DNA of 64,000 nucleotides from Lepus europaeus (GCF_033115175.1 NC_084827.1:119939701-120003700); one strand, 5' to 3'; counted from the first letter of the stretch, positions 35,885-47,934 are shown. Notes: generated by a model from the letters alone, not told the origin. Numbers and translations are program-made.

Positions 35885-36082
35885 TAAGCTTTGATGTCAC
35901 AGAAAGATCTGGATTTCTAATCTACATTATTTCCCAGCATAATAATTAACGATTTTTAGCTCACACCAACTAACTGCATGGATAGGTTTAGAAACCATGC
36001 ACTGTGTGACCTTGTCCAAGCTACTTTGTAGCTCTAAACCTTAATATGCTTGTCTATAAAATAGAGAAAAAGATATATACTT
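35885..36082 (+). mobile_element. MIR SINE, part 1
   Basis: GTGTGACCTTGTCCAAGCTAC, then TGTCTATAAAATAGAG, the forward MIR core. Interrupted by a CSINE; it continues at 36442-36540 (CATGCCTGGTATTTAGTAAAT). Confidence 0.7.
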
Positions 36083-36430
36083 GGGGCCAGCACTGTGGCT
36101 CAGTGGGTTAATGCCCTGGCCTGAAGCCCCCGGCATCCCATATGGGCACTGGTTCGAGTCCCAGCTGCTCCATTTATGATCCAGCTTTCTGCTATGGCCT
36201 GGGAAAGCAGTGGAAGATGACCCCACGTCCTTGGGCCCCTGCACCCATGTGGCAGATCTGGAGAAGGCTCCTGGTTCCTAGCTCCTGGCTTTGGATTGGC
36301 GCAGCTCTGGCCGTTGCAGCCAGTTGGGGAGTGAACCATCGGATGGAAGACCTCTCTCTCTGTCTTTCCTCTCTCTGTGTAACTCTGACTTTCAAATAAA
36401 TAAATAAATCTTTTAAAAAAAAGAGAGAGA
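36083..36430 (+). mobile_element. CSINE inside a MIR
   Basis: TSD-like GATATATACTT at 36072-36082 and ATATATACTT at 36432-36441. Full CSINE with head GGGGCCAGCACTGTGGCTC. Confidence 0.92.
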
Positions 36431-36441
36431 TATATATACTT

Positions 36442-36540
36442 CATAGTGCTGTCAAAAAGATTAAAGAGGACTGTGTAGACACAGCATGTATCACATGCCT
36501 GGTATTTAGTAAATCCCTACTAAAGTAGTAACTGTAGTAG
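36442..36540 (+). mobile_element. MIR SINE, part 2
   Basis: CATAGTGCTGTCAAAAAGATT through CACATGCCTGGTATTTAGTA follows the MIR 3' half order. Confidence 0.65.
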
Positions 36541-37594
36541 CAGTGGCACTATTAGAAATAGTAATGGTGGTTAACAATAGCTAACTGGTAATAGACTGTG
36601 ATGGCACAAAGTAAGGTACTCATGAAGATGCAAATGGATTTTTATGGCTCTAATCCTCTCTCTACAGATGTATAAATTCTATGTAAGCAAAATTTTATGT
36701 ATGTATACAGATATGCACATATACCATGAATGTCAAGATGAAATACTTATATTTTCCCTTTTCACCAAATATATTTTATTTATATTTCTTAAATGTCCAC
36801 TTAGGTCTTTCTGTCAGTCATTCATAGCATCACTTCACGTAATTTTTACTAAGAGAATCTACCTATCTTAGAAAAGTGTTCAAATGCAATTGTTAGGTTC
36901 AACTGATCACAAAGCATACAGCCTGATGAAAATGACCCCAGAGTATCATAAAGAAACACTTCAATATTTAAGATGGCTGGATTAACTCCAAGGACTGAAA
37001 GGCAGTCTGCCTATCACCAAATCAGTTTTGAAAATACAGCTCTTGGCTCCAATCCCCAGTTCAGTGAGTGTGGTTAGGACAAATACAATGTGAATAAATC
37101 TTAAAAATACTGAACAAAGTTATTTCCAACACAAGAACACAAGGGACAAGGCAATCTTGATTAGTCAATGCCTGAACTAGTATTTCATCTTAGACTAGCT
37201 GATGTGAAGGTCAAAATTATTGACTGACTCTTTGAATCTTCTTTGGAGAAAAGCAATATTCTGCTTTGAATTGGTTATTATTGCTACACCCTCCTCATAG
37301 TTAAGATCTGTCAATACTCCTTTGTCTAGGAGATTCTTAGCATCTAAAGTTTTACTGGTCCTGACATGAAGTAATCTACATCATAATTCACACAGTTCAC
37401 TTCACTTACACAGATGGACCTTTCCAAAGAAGTAACAACCCTCCCAATAGGGACTACATTCACCTGCCACTCATCCCCAGCTGTGCAGAGAAAACAGAAG
37501 GGAGGACAGGATTCAAGGCATTTTAGAAGCTCTGGAAACTTGTTTTCAGTAGGCAGCAAAGGATTGGAGGGAACACCAAAAATTCCTAGGTTTT
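36541..37594. other. Intergenic, no supported gene
   Basis: No family recognised. The frames at 36644-36871 and 37414-37617 show no known motif. Confidence 0.35.
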
Positions 37595-37822
37595 TTTTAT
37601 TGCAACAGTATTCATAATGGTCAAGATATGGAATCAGGCTAGGTGTCCATCAAGGGGTGAATAGATAAAGAAAAGATGGTATATATCCACAATGAACTAT
37701 TTTTCAACCAAAAAAAAAGTAATGCAATTATATCACTTGAAGCAACATGGATGGAGCTGGAGAATATTCATTAAATTAAATAAGTCAGGCACAGAAAGAC
37801 AAAAAAGTATTCTCTTATTTAT
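37595..37822 (+). mobile_element. Ancient L1 fragment (ORF2 3' end)
   Basis: TATGGAATCAGGCTAGGTGTC, then the GATGGTATATATCCACAATGA and GCAACATGGATGGAGCTGGA blocks, are the typical end of ORF2 in old mammalian L1s. Confidence 0.8.
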
Positions 37823-37909
37823 ATGAGGGAATGTCAAAAAGTTCATGGAAAATGAAATTAAAAGGTAAGTTTTATTTTCGTGCAAAAATCTGAAATTGAT
37901 GCATAGTTT
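37823..37909. mobile_element. Mariner-like short element, part 1
   Basis: Left terminal repeat TGAGGGAATGTCAAAAAGTTC. Interrupted by a CSINE; the right end is at 38247-38298. Confidence 0.6.
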
Positions 37910-38246
37910 GGGTTTTTTTTTAATATTCTATTTAATTATTTGAGAAGTAGAGTTACAGCCAGAGAGAGGGAAAGACAGAGAGAAAGGTCTTCCATCTGCT
38001 GGATCACTCCCCAAATGGCTGCAATGGCAGGAGCTGGGCTGATCTGAGCCAGGAGCCAGGAGCGTCTTCCAGGTCTCCCAGTAGGATTCAGGGGCCCAAG
38101 CACTTGGGCCATCTTCTACTGCTTTCCCAGACTATAAGCAGAGAACTAGATCAGAAGAGGAGCAGCCAGGACTAGAAACAGCACCCATATGGCATTCCGG
38201 CACCACAGGTAGAAGCATAGCCCACTATGCCACAGCGCCAACCCCT
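37910..38246 (-). mobile_element. CSINE, reverse, inside a mariner-like element
   Basis: Full CSINE on the reverse strand. Short TSD ATAGTTT at 37903-37909 and 38247-38253. Confidence 0.9.
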
Positions 38247-38351
38247 ATAGTTTTTTTCATAATATGCATTTTCCATGAACATTTTAAGGACTCCTCATAT
38301 GCATGAACTTCAAATTTTCTTGGACCTAAATAAACTAATCTTCTAATTAAA
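38247..38351. mobile_element. Mariner-like short element, part 2, plus a second partial copy
   Basis: CATTTTCCATGAACATTTTAAG closes the element begun at 37823. ATGCATGAACTTCAAATTTTC and the CTAAATAAACTAATCTTC stretch look like the middle of another copy cut off by the L1 at 38352. Confidence 0.5.
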
Positions 38352-39845
38352 ATAAAAGTTCACAATAGCCACAAAAACAATCAAATACCTTGGAATAAAT
38401 TTAACCAAGGACATTAAAGATCTCTATGATGAAAATTACTAAACCTTAAAGAAAGAAATAGAAGAGAATACCAAAAAAATGGAAAAATCTTCCATGCTCA
38501 TGGATTGGAAGAATCAATATCATCAAAATGTCTATTTTCCCAAAAGCAATTTATAGATTCAATGCATACCAATCAAAATACCGAAGACATTCTTCTCAGA
38601 TCTGGAAAAAATGATGCTGAAATTCATATGGAGACACAGAAGACCTCGAATAGCCAAAGCAATCTTGTTCAACAAAAACAAAGCTGAAGGCATCACAATA
38701 CCAGATTTCAGGACATACTACAGGGAAGTTGTTATCAAAACGGCATGGTACTGGTACAGAAACAGATGGATAGACCAATGGAACAGAATAGAAACACCAG
38801 AAATCAATCCAAACATCTACAGCCAACTTATATTTGATCCAAAACCAATCCCTGGAGTAAGGACAGTCTATTCAATAAATGGTGCTGGGAAAATTGGATT
38901 TCACGTGCAGAAGCATGAAGCAAGACCCCTACCTTTCACCTTACACAAAAATTCACTCAACATGGATTAAAGACTTAAATCTATGACCTAACACCATCAA
39001 ATTATTAGAGAGCACTGGAGAAACCCTGCAAGATATAGGTACCAGCAAAGACTTCTTGGAAAAGACCCCAGAAGCACAGGCAGTCAAAACCAAAATTAAC
39101 ATTTGGGATTGCATCAAATTGAGAAGTTTCTGTACTTCAAAAGAAACAGTCAGGAAAGTGAAGAGGCAACTGACAGAATGGGAAAAAATATTTGCAAACT
39201 ATGCAACAGATAAAGGGTTAATAGCCAGAATCTACAAAGAAATCAAGAAACTCCACAACAACAAAACAAACAACCCACTTAAGAGATGGGCCAAGGACCT
39301 CAATAGACATTTTTCGAAAGAGGAAATCCAAATGGCCAACAGACACATGAAAAAATGTTCAAGATCACGAGCAATCAGGGAAATGCAAATCAAAACCACA
39401 ATGAGGTCTCACCTCACCCCGGTGAGAATGGCTCACATTCAGAAATCTACCAACAACAGATGCTGGAGAGGATGTAGGGAAAAAGGGACACTAACCCACT
39501 GTTGGTGGGAATGCAAACTGGTTAAGCCACTATGGAAGTCAGTCTGGAGATTCCTCAGAAACCTGAATATAACCCTACCATACAACCCAGCCATCCCACT
39601 CCTTGGAATCTACCCAAAGGAAATTAAATTGGCAAACAAAAAAGCGGTCTGCACCTTAATGTTTATTGCAGCTCAATTCACAATAGCTAAGATCTGGAAA
39701 CAACCCAAATGCCCATCAACAGTAGACTGGATAAAGAAATTATGGTACATGTACTCTATAGAATACTATACAGCAGTCAAAAACAATGAAATCCGGTCAT
39801 TTGCAACAAGATGGAGGAATCTGGAAAACATTATGCTGAGTAAAT
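38352..39845 (+). mobile_element. L1 internal fragment (ORF2 C-terminal third), both ends missing
   Basis: Matches 11612-13090 of the full-length L1 closely. Open stretches at 38611-38970 and 39056-39862 encode the ORF2 C-terminal region with the Cys motif (CWRGC, THCWWEC at about 39460-39515). One base is lost in GCATACCAATC at about 38565, compared with GCATAACCAATC at 11811-11822. It ends at about 39845 within ORF2 with no 3' UTR or poly(A), so the 3' part was deleted after insertion. Confidence 0.92.
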
Positions 39846-40424
39846 ATGCTATTTCTAAATGAGATCATGTTTTTGAGATACTGGGCATTTGAATTTTGAT
39901 ATATTTGGGGGGGGGGACATAATTTAACACACAATATCCAATACACAAAACATTTGAACCAAAGACAGCAAGGAAATGGCACAGGCATATTACATCAAGG
40001 TAGACCTAAGAAAAACACCAAAATATTTTTAGTCCCATTTTCATTTTCTAAAATTATCCTTCCATTGTTTACACTCCTTTTCTGCAAGCTACTTTAAATG
40101 TCGTTTCACTTTCAATGTCTGTCATTCAAAGCACAGAGAACAAATTGACAACATTTTACCAGATCTACTCTGGGAAATATAGCTGCCAAATACAAGGTTC
40201 CCAACCCTAAGTTTTCTCTGTTATTTCTTTAGCAAGAGGACTGTGAATAACCTGCAGCCAATTCCTCCATCTTATTTTACTGAGGGTAATGGACGTGCAT
40301 GGTAATTATCACTGGACATGACTTAGATGTAAATTTATAAAAATCTCTCCAAACATTGGAAAACTGACCTCATCTATATCAGAAGAATGTTTTTTGCTCT
40401 CTTCATCTGTGGCCTCCAGCTTCT
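39846..40424. other. Intergenic, no supported gene
   Basis: Contains a run of G at about 39907-39916. Nothing else is recognised. Confidence 0.4.
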
Positions 40425-40767
40425 TTATTTTTTTTTAAGATTTTATTTATTTATTTGAAAGTCAGAGTTAACACAGAGAGAGAGAAGGAGAGGCAGAGAG
40501 AGACTCTCTTCCATCTGATGGTTCACTCTCCAATTGGCTGCAACAGCCAAAGCTGCGCCGATCCGAAGCCAGGAGCCAGGAGCTTCCCCAGGGTCTCCCA
40601 CACAGGTACAGAGGCCCAAGGACATGGACCATCTTCTACTGCTTTCCCAGGCCATAGCAGAGAGCTGGATTGGAAGTGGAGTAGCCGGATCTCGAACTGG
40701 TACCCTTATGGGATGCTGGTGCTTCAGGCCAGGGCGTTAACCCGCAGGGCCACAGCGCCGGCCCCAT
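40425..40767 (-). mobile_element. CSINE, reverse, full length
   Basis: TSD CCTCCAGCTTCTT at about 40413-40424 and 40768-40780. The head complement ends CCACAGCGCCGGCCCC. Confidence 0.93.
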
Positions 40768-40809
40768 CCTCCAGCTTCTTAAAACCAGCAGATTCAGAAA
40801 GACTTTATA

Positions 40810-40830
40810 TTAAAAAAAAAAAAAAAAAAA
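40810..40830. repeat. Poly(A) run
   Basis: About 19 A after GACTTTATATT. No retroelement body is recognised upstream of it. Confidence 0.75.
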
Positions 40831-41154
40831 CTGATGGTATTGTGATGGTCCTAGGCCATAAATTCTGCCCAGGTCTAGGGTGCTAGAAGAGGACTTTCAG
40901 TTTCTCCAAAGTTTGTTTCAAGGAAGAACACCATGAACTAGGACTATCTCCTTCCTTTAACAAATGTTCATGTTTTAAGCTCTTAAGTCTCCTAAACAAC
41001 TAGTGGCAATTACTGTATCAGAAATTAGAGATAAGAGACTAATTAACAGAAATCATGTTTGAATCTAGCTTTGAATTTATGTAAGATTTTGAGATTGTAC
41101 TCCACAAGCAGACACAATAATATGGAAAGTAAAACTAATATAAGAATTGCTTAG

Positions 41155-41450
41155 ATGAGGTAGGTATTTAGCTTCATGATTAAGACTCTTGCACCCCGCA
41201 ATAGAATACCTGGGTTTGATTCCTGGCTCTGGCTCTGGCTCCTGACTTCAGCTTCCGGCTAATGCAGACCCTGTGAGACACAGGTGATGGCTCAAGTAAT
41301 TGGGTTCCTGCCACCTATATGTGAGATCTGAATACTGCTTATACATCTTGGCTTCATGCCTAGCCATTGCAGGGCTCTTACGTGCCCCCTTGTGCTCACT
41401 TGCTCTCTTTCAAATAAATAAGTAAAAATTTTGAAAATATAAAATTTTTA
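41155..41450 (+). mobile_element. Old CSINE-family element
   Basis: GCTCAAGTAATTGGGTTCCTG, a GCCTAGCCATTGCAGGG-type block and a CTCTTTCAAATAAATAAGTA tail. Same old variant as 24100-24405. Confidence 0.75.
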
Positions 41451-42046
41451 AGAAATAAATGCTCACTCTAATCTTCACAACTTCATCTTCCCCCTAGATT
41501 GGGTACCAAGTTTGACATATTCCAAAGTCAGAAGATGGGCCTTGGCTCAAGAAACATGTTAAAAAAAAAAATAGGAAAACATCCAGTTGATAGAAGCTAA
41601 CATTCGCAGCTTCAGAATTTTTGTTTTTCAGCTTTAAAATTTTAACTAGTTCTAACACATTTGAAAATGAAATGCCAGAATCAAAGAACCACTTAGTGAT
41701 ATCATGCTTTAACCTAAGTGATATGACTCAAGTTGTGGAAGGTATATCTGCAGCATCAGCAGCTCCATATTCATGTTTAACACATGAATTTCTGGATCTT
41801 TTAAAAGATGCTAAAAAAAAAGTAATATTAGCATCATATTCCCCAAATGTGACCTATTCATTTCAGAGATAAACATCATTTAGATTAATGAATTTTTGCC
41901 TGCTTAGGCTATAGAGAACTGGTTTTAAATATTTTGCTTGCAAATAAACTGTAGCTTTTCAACATATGCATTTTGTTGGAAATCTCATAACACTGATATA
42001 TCATAACAAGAAAAGTTGTGTTGCATGATCTCAAAACAAGGATGCT
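41451..42046. other. Intergenic, no supported gene
   Basis: AT-rich with chance frames only (for example 41621-41872). Confidence 0.35.
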
Positions 42047-42528
42047 TGCTTCCTTTCTTGCTCCCTGGCCATCTCTGTGGCTGCTCTTGGTGGGGGCTGT
42101 TCTGCACCTAAGGCAGGAAGATGGTGGCCACAAAGATGAAAAAGTCATTCAAGTCAAACAATTCTAGGTTCCAACTTACCATGAATAATGGAAAGTACAT
42201 GCTTGGGTACAAGCAGACCCCGAAGGTGTTCAGACAGGACAAAGAGAAACTGCCCCTCCTTGCCAACAACTGCTCACCTTTGAGGAAATCTGAAATAGAG
42301 TACTACTCCATGTTGGCCAAAACAGGTGTTCATCACTACAATGGCAATAATATTGAATTGGGCACAGTGTATGAAAAATATTACAGAATATGCCCACTGG
42401 CTATCATTGACCCAGGTGGTTCTGATATCAGTAGAATTATGCCAGAACAGACTAATGAAGAATAAATCATGCAAAACTTTTCTTCAATACAATTTCCCAG
42501 AGCTTGTTTAAACAAACAAACAAAAAGA
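42047..42528 (+). pseudogene. RPL30: RPL30 processed pseudogene with full-length open frame
   Basis: RPL30 (eL30) is a component of the large ribosomal subunit. The frame 42121-42465 encodes 114 residues, close to the normal 115, starting [10 protein letters not shown] and including [26 protein letters not shown] and AIIDPG, which are characteristic of eL30. There are no introns. The preceding 75 bp resemble the RPL30 mRNA leader with its pyrimidine-rich start, and the 3' UTR (CAGAGCTTGTTTAAAC) ends in a decayed A-rich tail (about 42510-42528). These features mark a reverse-transcribed mRNA. Many replacements in otherwise conserved stretches suggest relaxed constraint, although no stop has arisen. 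No clear TSD was found. Confidence 0.93.
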
Positions 42529-44941
42529 ACACTAGGACAGATTTTATCAACTGTCCATCTTTTCAACATGGCTTTTACATACATGATCATTGAATCTCAT
42601 ATAAGCTTCTTACAAGTCTGTAAGAGAGGATGTTTTAACACAAAAGAATACAGAGGTCCACAGTGGGACCTTACTCACAAGACAGAGCCAGGACAGGCAC
42701 TCCATGATCTCTACATGCTCTTTTCATTTCTATCTTGTGTCCAGCCAGTCTCCAAACATGGTGCTCAAACTTCAGCATCGTGGCCACAGTTCCTCTCTCC
42801 CTACAGTCTCTAGCACCCATAATAATGGCATCATCCACACCAGTGATCACAAAAGTTCTCAACAGTTCTCATTTTAACTCCATTATACCTTAGGAAAAAA
42901 CTTAAGACTTTTCCATCACCAGAAACTGGTCTTCTGCAAGATCTCTAGTCAGTTAACCCTTTCTGATACAATCTCCTCACTTTCCTCTCCCACCCCATGG
43001 CCAAACTCAATCTACCTTTTGCAATCTTCAATAAATCAAAAATTACTGATCAAGAACCTACTGCATCAAAGCCTACAAAAGAGTTGGAAGACCAGCTAGA
43101 CAAAGACGCAGCCCAGACTGAATTTCCCCTCCTCAGCCTACCATGCCTCCACTTACTGATTTGTTGACTTTACAATGGTGCAAAAGCAATATACATTCAG
43201 TAGAAGCTGTACCTTGGGTTTTGAATTCTGATCTTCCCCAAGGCTAGCCATATCCATACAGTAGGATCCCCTCTCCTGATGCTGGGTAGCAACAGAAGAG
43301 ACAGCCATGTGATCATGAGGGTAAACAACTGACATTCTGTAGTGCTCTGTGTTCCTAAGTTATGATCTTCAGTAGGCTGGCTGTATTAATACAGTTTTAC
43401 TTGCAATATTTTCAACTTACAATGAGTTTATTGTGATGCAACACAATGGCCTAAGTCAAGGAGCATCTGTATTTCTAAGGCTCTCTGGGAAATTCTAGTA
43501 TAAACAATCCACATACTGACATCAGGGTCCTACTGGGCTACATCACTATACTTTCTTCAAGGACTATAAAAAGGGATTTCTTCACAGAGAGGGCCTCTGG
43601 TTTGGGTGGTCTGCTTTTAGTTTATTCTTCTTCCTTTCTCCTGTACTTGAACCTGAAGCTTGCTAATTTGCTTTTGTTTATGCTCCCTTTCTTTGTCTCA
43701 CACTATGATGCAACTTTAGACCCCCACCCCTGCCCACCAGGTAATTTAAAAATGACTGCAATGGATGCGCATCAATCCTGCTCATTCCACCTCTGCCAAC
43801 TTAAAGCACCACACCATCTCTTCATTCTCCCTCTAATGCAGACTGACTTCTTGCTCTATATGCACCTCTGCCCTCTTGCCTCATTTGTAATGACTTTATG
43901 TTAGGCAAAATGAATGTTTCTTCATCGCTGCCCTTATATCAAGAATAAAGGCCAATCAAACATTGCATCTCTGCTGGACTACACACTTAAATACATTTAT
44001 ATGTTTGTCCCTGCAAGTGGCCTCCATGGACTCTGCTGACTGCAACTTGTGTCACTGTTTCTGAAACATCTTTATGGTCAGTGAAAAGATCAAGAATTAC
44101 CTTCAGTGATGGTAAGCTCCAAATTGCCAGTTCCAGTAACATCCCTGAATATGAGTCATACCTCTGTTTAGTTGATTTATAATAAATCTCTCCCACATGT
44201 GTCTTGATAAAAGCAGACCTTTCAGGATTTGTTACTTAAAGTTCCCTACCAAGGCTTTTCACTTCGTACTTTTCAGTTGTCAAATTGTATAAATTTATAA
44301 TCATCCTCATTCACCATGGGTATGATTGACTATGTAATAATTCTGAAAAGTTACCTGCCAATACGGCCATTTGACCCTAATTTCATACATACCACACAGA
44401 AATAGGTCAGACTCCAAATGTTGTCTTTTACTGTCTTTTTTTCATTAAGTTGCGAAAGGTTTCATACAGGTCAGCAAAGCTGGTGCCTCCCTACTTTCAT
44501 TTCTGGAACAATCTTCCTTATTATTAATAACGGTGATAACGATAAAAATAGTACTAATGCCTGCATGCCTTCCCAAGGGCACAGAGGTCTCGACCCTGGT
44601 TGCAGGCATACCTAAGATATACAGTAGATGCTACTATCATTTTTTTTTAACATCGTAAATGTCTTAACTAATTTTCCTTTAGTTACTAGGTAAGTTCTTA
44701 ATAATTCTTAGTTACCAAGGCAAGAGAATGATTAAAAGAAACAGTAATAAACTGAATTAAAATTGCCTTCTTTTGTCTTTGTCCCAGAGGAGTAGCCTCA
44801 CATTTTCAGTCTTTCACGTCTCATGTATACAGCATGAATTCACTGAAGTTATCTGGATATTAGAGAAATGCTTAATTTTTTCTCAGGAAGAATGCAAGCC
44901 AGAATTTACATAGGAGTTTTCTAGCTGTAAAAGTACCTGAA
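42529..44941. other. Intergenic, no supported gene
   Basis: About 2.4 kb with no recognised repeat. Chance frames such as 43602-43904 and 42469-42813 have no domain evidence. Confidence 0.35.
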
Positions 44942-45280
44942 GGGGCCAGCACTGTGGCATAGGTTAAGCCTTTGCCTGCAGTGCCAGCATCCCAAATGGC
45001 TGTTGGTTCATGTCCTGGCTGCTCTTCTTCCAATCCAGCTCTCAGCTAATCTCCTGGGATAGCAGTGGAATATGATTCAAGTGCTTGGGCCCCTGTACCC
45101 TAGTGGGAGACCAAGAAGAAGCTCCTGGCTCCTGGTTTCCAATCAGCCCAGCTCCGGCCATTGCAGCTATTTGAGGAGTGAACCAGCAGATAGAAGACCT
45201 CTCTCTCTCTCTGTCTTTTCCTCTGTCTGTAACTCTGCCTCTCATATAAATAAATAAATAAATTTTAAAAAGAAAAAAGA
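44942..45280 (+). mobile_element. CSINE, full length
   Basis: Head GGGGCCAGCACTGTGGCATAG, body and an AAATAAATAAATAAATTTT tail. Confidence 0.9.
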
Positions 45281-45690
45281 AAGTTCTTACAGAACTGGAG
45301 AAAATAGTCTTGACTGCTGAGAAGGTGGACTTCAGGCTCACAATCTGAACTGTTCTCTTCTAGCCCAGAGTAAGTCACCCTACCTCTTCCCATGTGAAAT
45401 CAGGCTCTTGCAAATGTGATTTTTCTCTAAGTCATCTCATAGACCACATCCTGCCAGTAAAACACGCTTTGATTTGTTGATAACGTCTTCTACAAAAGGT
45501 ACCTACCAATCCTGAGTCAGCAGCAAGGTGTGTGGTCAGAGGTACACATCAAGTTATTCTGAAACACAGAAAGACAGACATGGTAAACAAAAGCCACCAT
45601 TTAGCCCAGATACCAGCTTGATTTAATCCATCTTATTGAACATTTACAGAGTCTTATTGTAACAATGTTCCCTTTAAAACTGAACTTGAG
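45281..45690. other. Intergenic, no supported gene
   Basis: No coding or repeat signal recognised. Confidence 0.35.
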
Positions 45691-46026
45691 GGGCCGGTGC
45701 TGTGGTATAGCAGGTAAAGCTGCTGCCTGTAGTGCCGGCATCCCATATGGGCACCAGTTTGAGACCCTGCTGTTCCACTTCTGATCCAGCTCTCTGCTAT
45801 GGCCTGGGAAAGTAGTAGAAGATGGTCCAAGTCCTTGGGCCCCTGCACCCACGTGGGAGACCCAGAGGAAGCTCTTGGCTCCTGGCTTTGGATAGGTGCA
45901 GCTCCATTTGTGGCTAAATGGGAAGTGAACCAGCAGATGGAAGACCTCTCTCTCTCTCTCTGCCTCTCCTCTCTCTGTGTGTAACTCTGTCAAATAAAAT
46001 ACATAAATCTTAAAATTAAAAAAAAA
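45691..46026 (+). mobile_element. CSINE, full length
   Basis: Head GGGCCGGTGCTGTGGTATAG. TSD AACTTGAG at about 45683-45690 and 46027-46034. Confidence 0.92.
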
Positions 46027-46034
46027 ACTTGAGG

Positions 46035-46520
46035 CAAGGCTTAAATTCTAAGTTTTATTGGGAAGTATAGTCCCAGCAGAGTATGAATGGTGGAAAAGAG
46101 AATTGAGGCAGGTAAGGTTGGGAACAAAATGAATCCAAGGATTGTATTAGAAATTAGCCACTTTGTAAACATACTAGTCACTTAGAATGGGCTGTACAAA
46201 AAAGCTTTCCCATGGAACAGTTCATCAGCATGCAGAAATGAAAGGGATTATCTACCAGTTCCCTGCCACTTCCTACATGGAGGAGTCACACAAAGTCACT
46301 TACTGTCACAGTATTTGGAAGGAAGAGGTTCAAGCTCCAGAGAAACAGATGAAAGTCAGGAAACTTAAGGTGGCACATATGAAGCACCTGATAGCATTAT
46401 CATGGGCAACAAATTGTCCTGTATACTATTTCTCAGTCAAATGTGACTACCAAGATTATAATGAGCCTAAGAGTAAATACCTCCTATTTGTATTTTCAAG
46501 TCATAATTGAGAGAAAATGC
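46035..46520. other. Intergenic, chance frame only
   Basis: The frame at 46187-46510 (107 residues) has no recognisable motif and ends close to a SINE. Confidence 0.3.
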
Positions 46521-46888
46521 ATTGGCAGGCCGGCGTTTGGCATGGCAGGTAAAGCCACCACCAGCAAGCCAGCATCCCATATGGGTGCTGGTGCAAGTCC
46601 CAAGTGCTCCACTTCTGATCCAGCTCTCTGCTATCACCTGGGAGGGCAGTGGAAGATGGTCCAACACCTTGGGCCCCCGCACCCATGTGGGAGACCCAGA
46701 AGAAGCTCCTGGCTCCTGGCTTCAGATAGGTGCAGCTCCAGCTATTGTGGCCATCTAGGGAGTGAACCAGCAGATGGAAGACCTTTCTCTCTCTCTCTTT
46801 CTCTGTGTGTGTGTGTGTGTGTGTCTGTCTCTCTGTAACTCTGCCTTTCAAATAGGTAAATCTTTATTTAAAAAAAAAAAAAGGAAAG
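46521..46888 (+). mobile_element. CSINE with GT microsatellite
   Basis: Full CSINE with a (GT)n run at about 46806-46823 within the CT-rich tract. TSD-like GAGAGAAAATGC before it and GAGATAGAAAATGC after it. Confidence 0.9.
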
Positions 46889-46937
46889 AGATAGAAAATG
46901 CCTTCTGATGCTAATTCCCTTTGAAGACAGATGATGA

Positions 46938-46970
46938 TGCTTCAAAAAGTTCATAGAAAGTGGAATTAAC
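46938..46970. mobile_element. Mariner-like short element, part 1
   Basis: GATGCTTCAAAAAGTTCATAG is the terminal repeat. The element is interrupted by an L1 3' end and then a CSINE; it resumes at 47935. Confidence 0.55.
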
Positions 46971-47575
46971 AACATCAGGAGTCACTGTGTACTTATGTCC
47001 CATGTGGGATCTGTCCTTAATAGGTTGTCCAAGGTGAAGTAATGATATAGCTAGTACTGAAACAGTATTTTTACACTTTGTGGTTATGTGTGGGTGCAAA
47101 CTGATGAAATCTTTACTTAGTATATACTGAAGCGATCTTCTGTATATAAGGATAATTGAAAATGAAAAAAAAAAAAAAACCTTGGTGTTAAATTGGAAAT
47201 TACATAGAAAAGTAATCAATCTTTTTTTAAAAAATATCATGCAGGATCTCTGTCATTAATGTGATGTACACTGTTATTTAATGCTATAACTAGTACTCCA
47301 ACAGTATTTTTTCACTTTGTGTTGCTATGTGAGGGCAAACTGTTGAAATCTTTATATATACTAAACTGATTTTCTGTATATAAAGAGAATTGAAAATGAA
47401 TCTTGATGGGAATGGAAGGGGAGAGCAAGTGGGAAAGGGGAGGGTTGCGGGTGGGGGGGGGAGTTGTGGGGGGGGAGCCTTTGTAATCCATAAGTTGCAC
47501 TTTGGAAATTTATATTTATTAAATAAAAAATAAATAAATAAATAAATAGAAATAAATCTTTAAAAAAAAAAAAAA
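46970..47575 (+). mobile_element. L1 3' UTR with the duplicated unit and a CSINE-like tail
   Basis: A 5'-truncated L1 of the same lineage as 7838-14590: both 3'-UTR units are present (about 46977-47180 and 47240-47400), followed by the G-rich tract (47408-47480). TSD AGAAAGTGGAATTAA at 46955-46969 and 47576-47590. The tail is odd: after the normal L1 end it has (AAAT)n and AAATCTTT before the poly(A), as in CSINEs. Confidence 0.92.
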
Positions 47576-47591
47576 AGAAAGTGGAATTAAA

Positions 47592-47842
47592 GGGCCAGCT
47601 TTGTGGTCCTGAGGTTAAGTCATCCCACAAGTACCACATCAAATCCCAGCTGCTCTGATTCTGATCTAGCTCCCTGCTAAATGTACCTGGGAAAACAGCA
47701 GAAGATGACCGAAGTACTTGGAACGCTGCACCTACATGGGACACCCAGATAAGAGTTTCAGGCTCCCAGCTTCAGCCTGGACAGGCCCAGCCATCATAGT
47801 CGTTTGGAGGTAATAAACCAGCAGATGGAAGATATTTTACTC

Positions 47843-47879
<37 letters not shown>

Positions 47880-47924
47880 CTCTGCCTTTCAAAAAATAAA
47901 AATGAATCCTAAAAAAAAAAAAAA
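47592..47924 (+). mobile_element. CSINE, inserted beside the L1's right TSD
   Basis: Head GGGCCAGCTTTGTGGTCCTG, body and a (CT)n run at about 47843-47874. TSD TGGAATTAAA at 47582-47591 and 47925-47934. Confidence 0.92.
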
Positions 47925-47934
47925 TGGAATTAAA

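Noticed and set aside
46187..46510. A 107-codon frame as a small gene
   Set aside because: No motif, no start context and no sign of splicing; its length is within chance expectation for this base composition.
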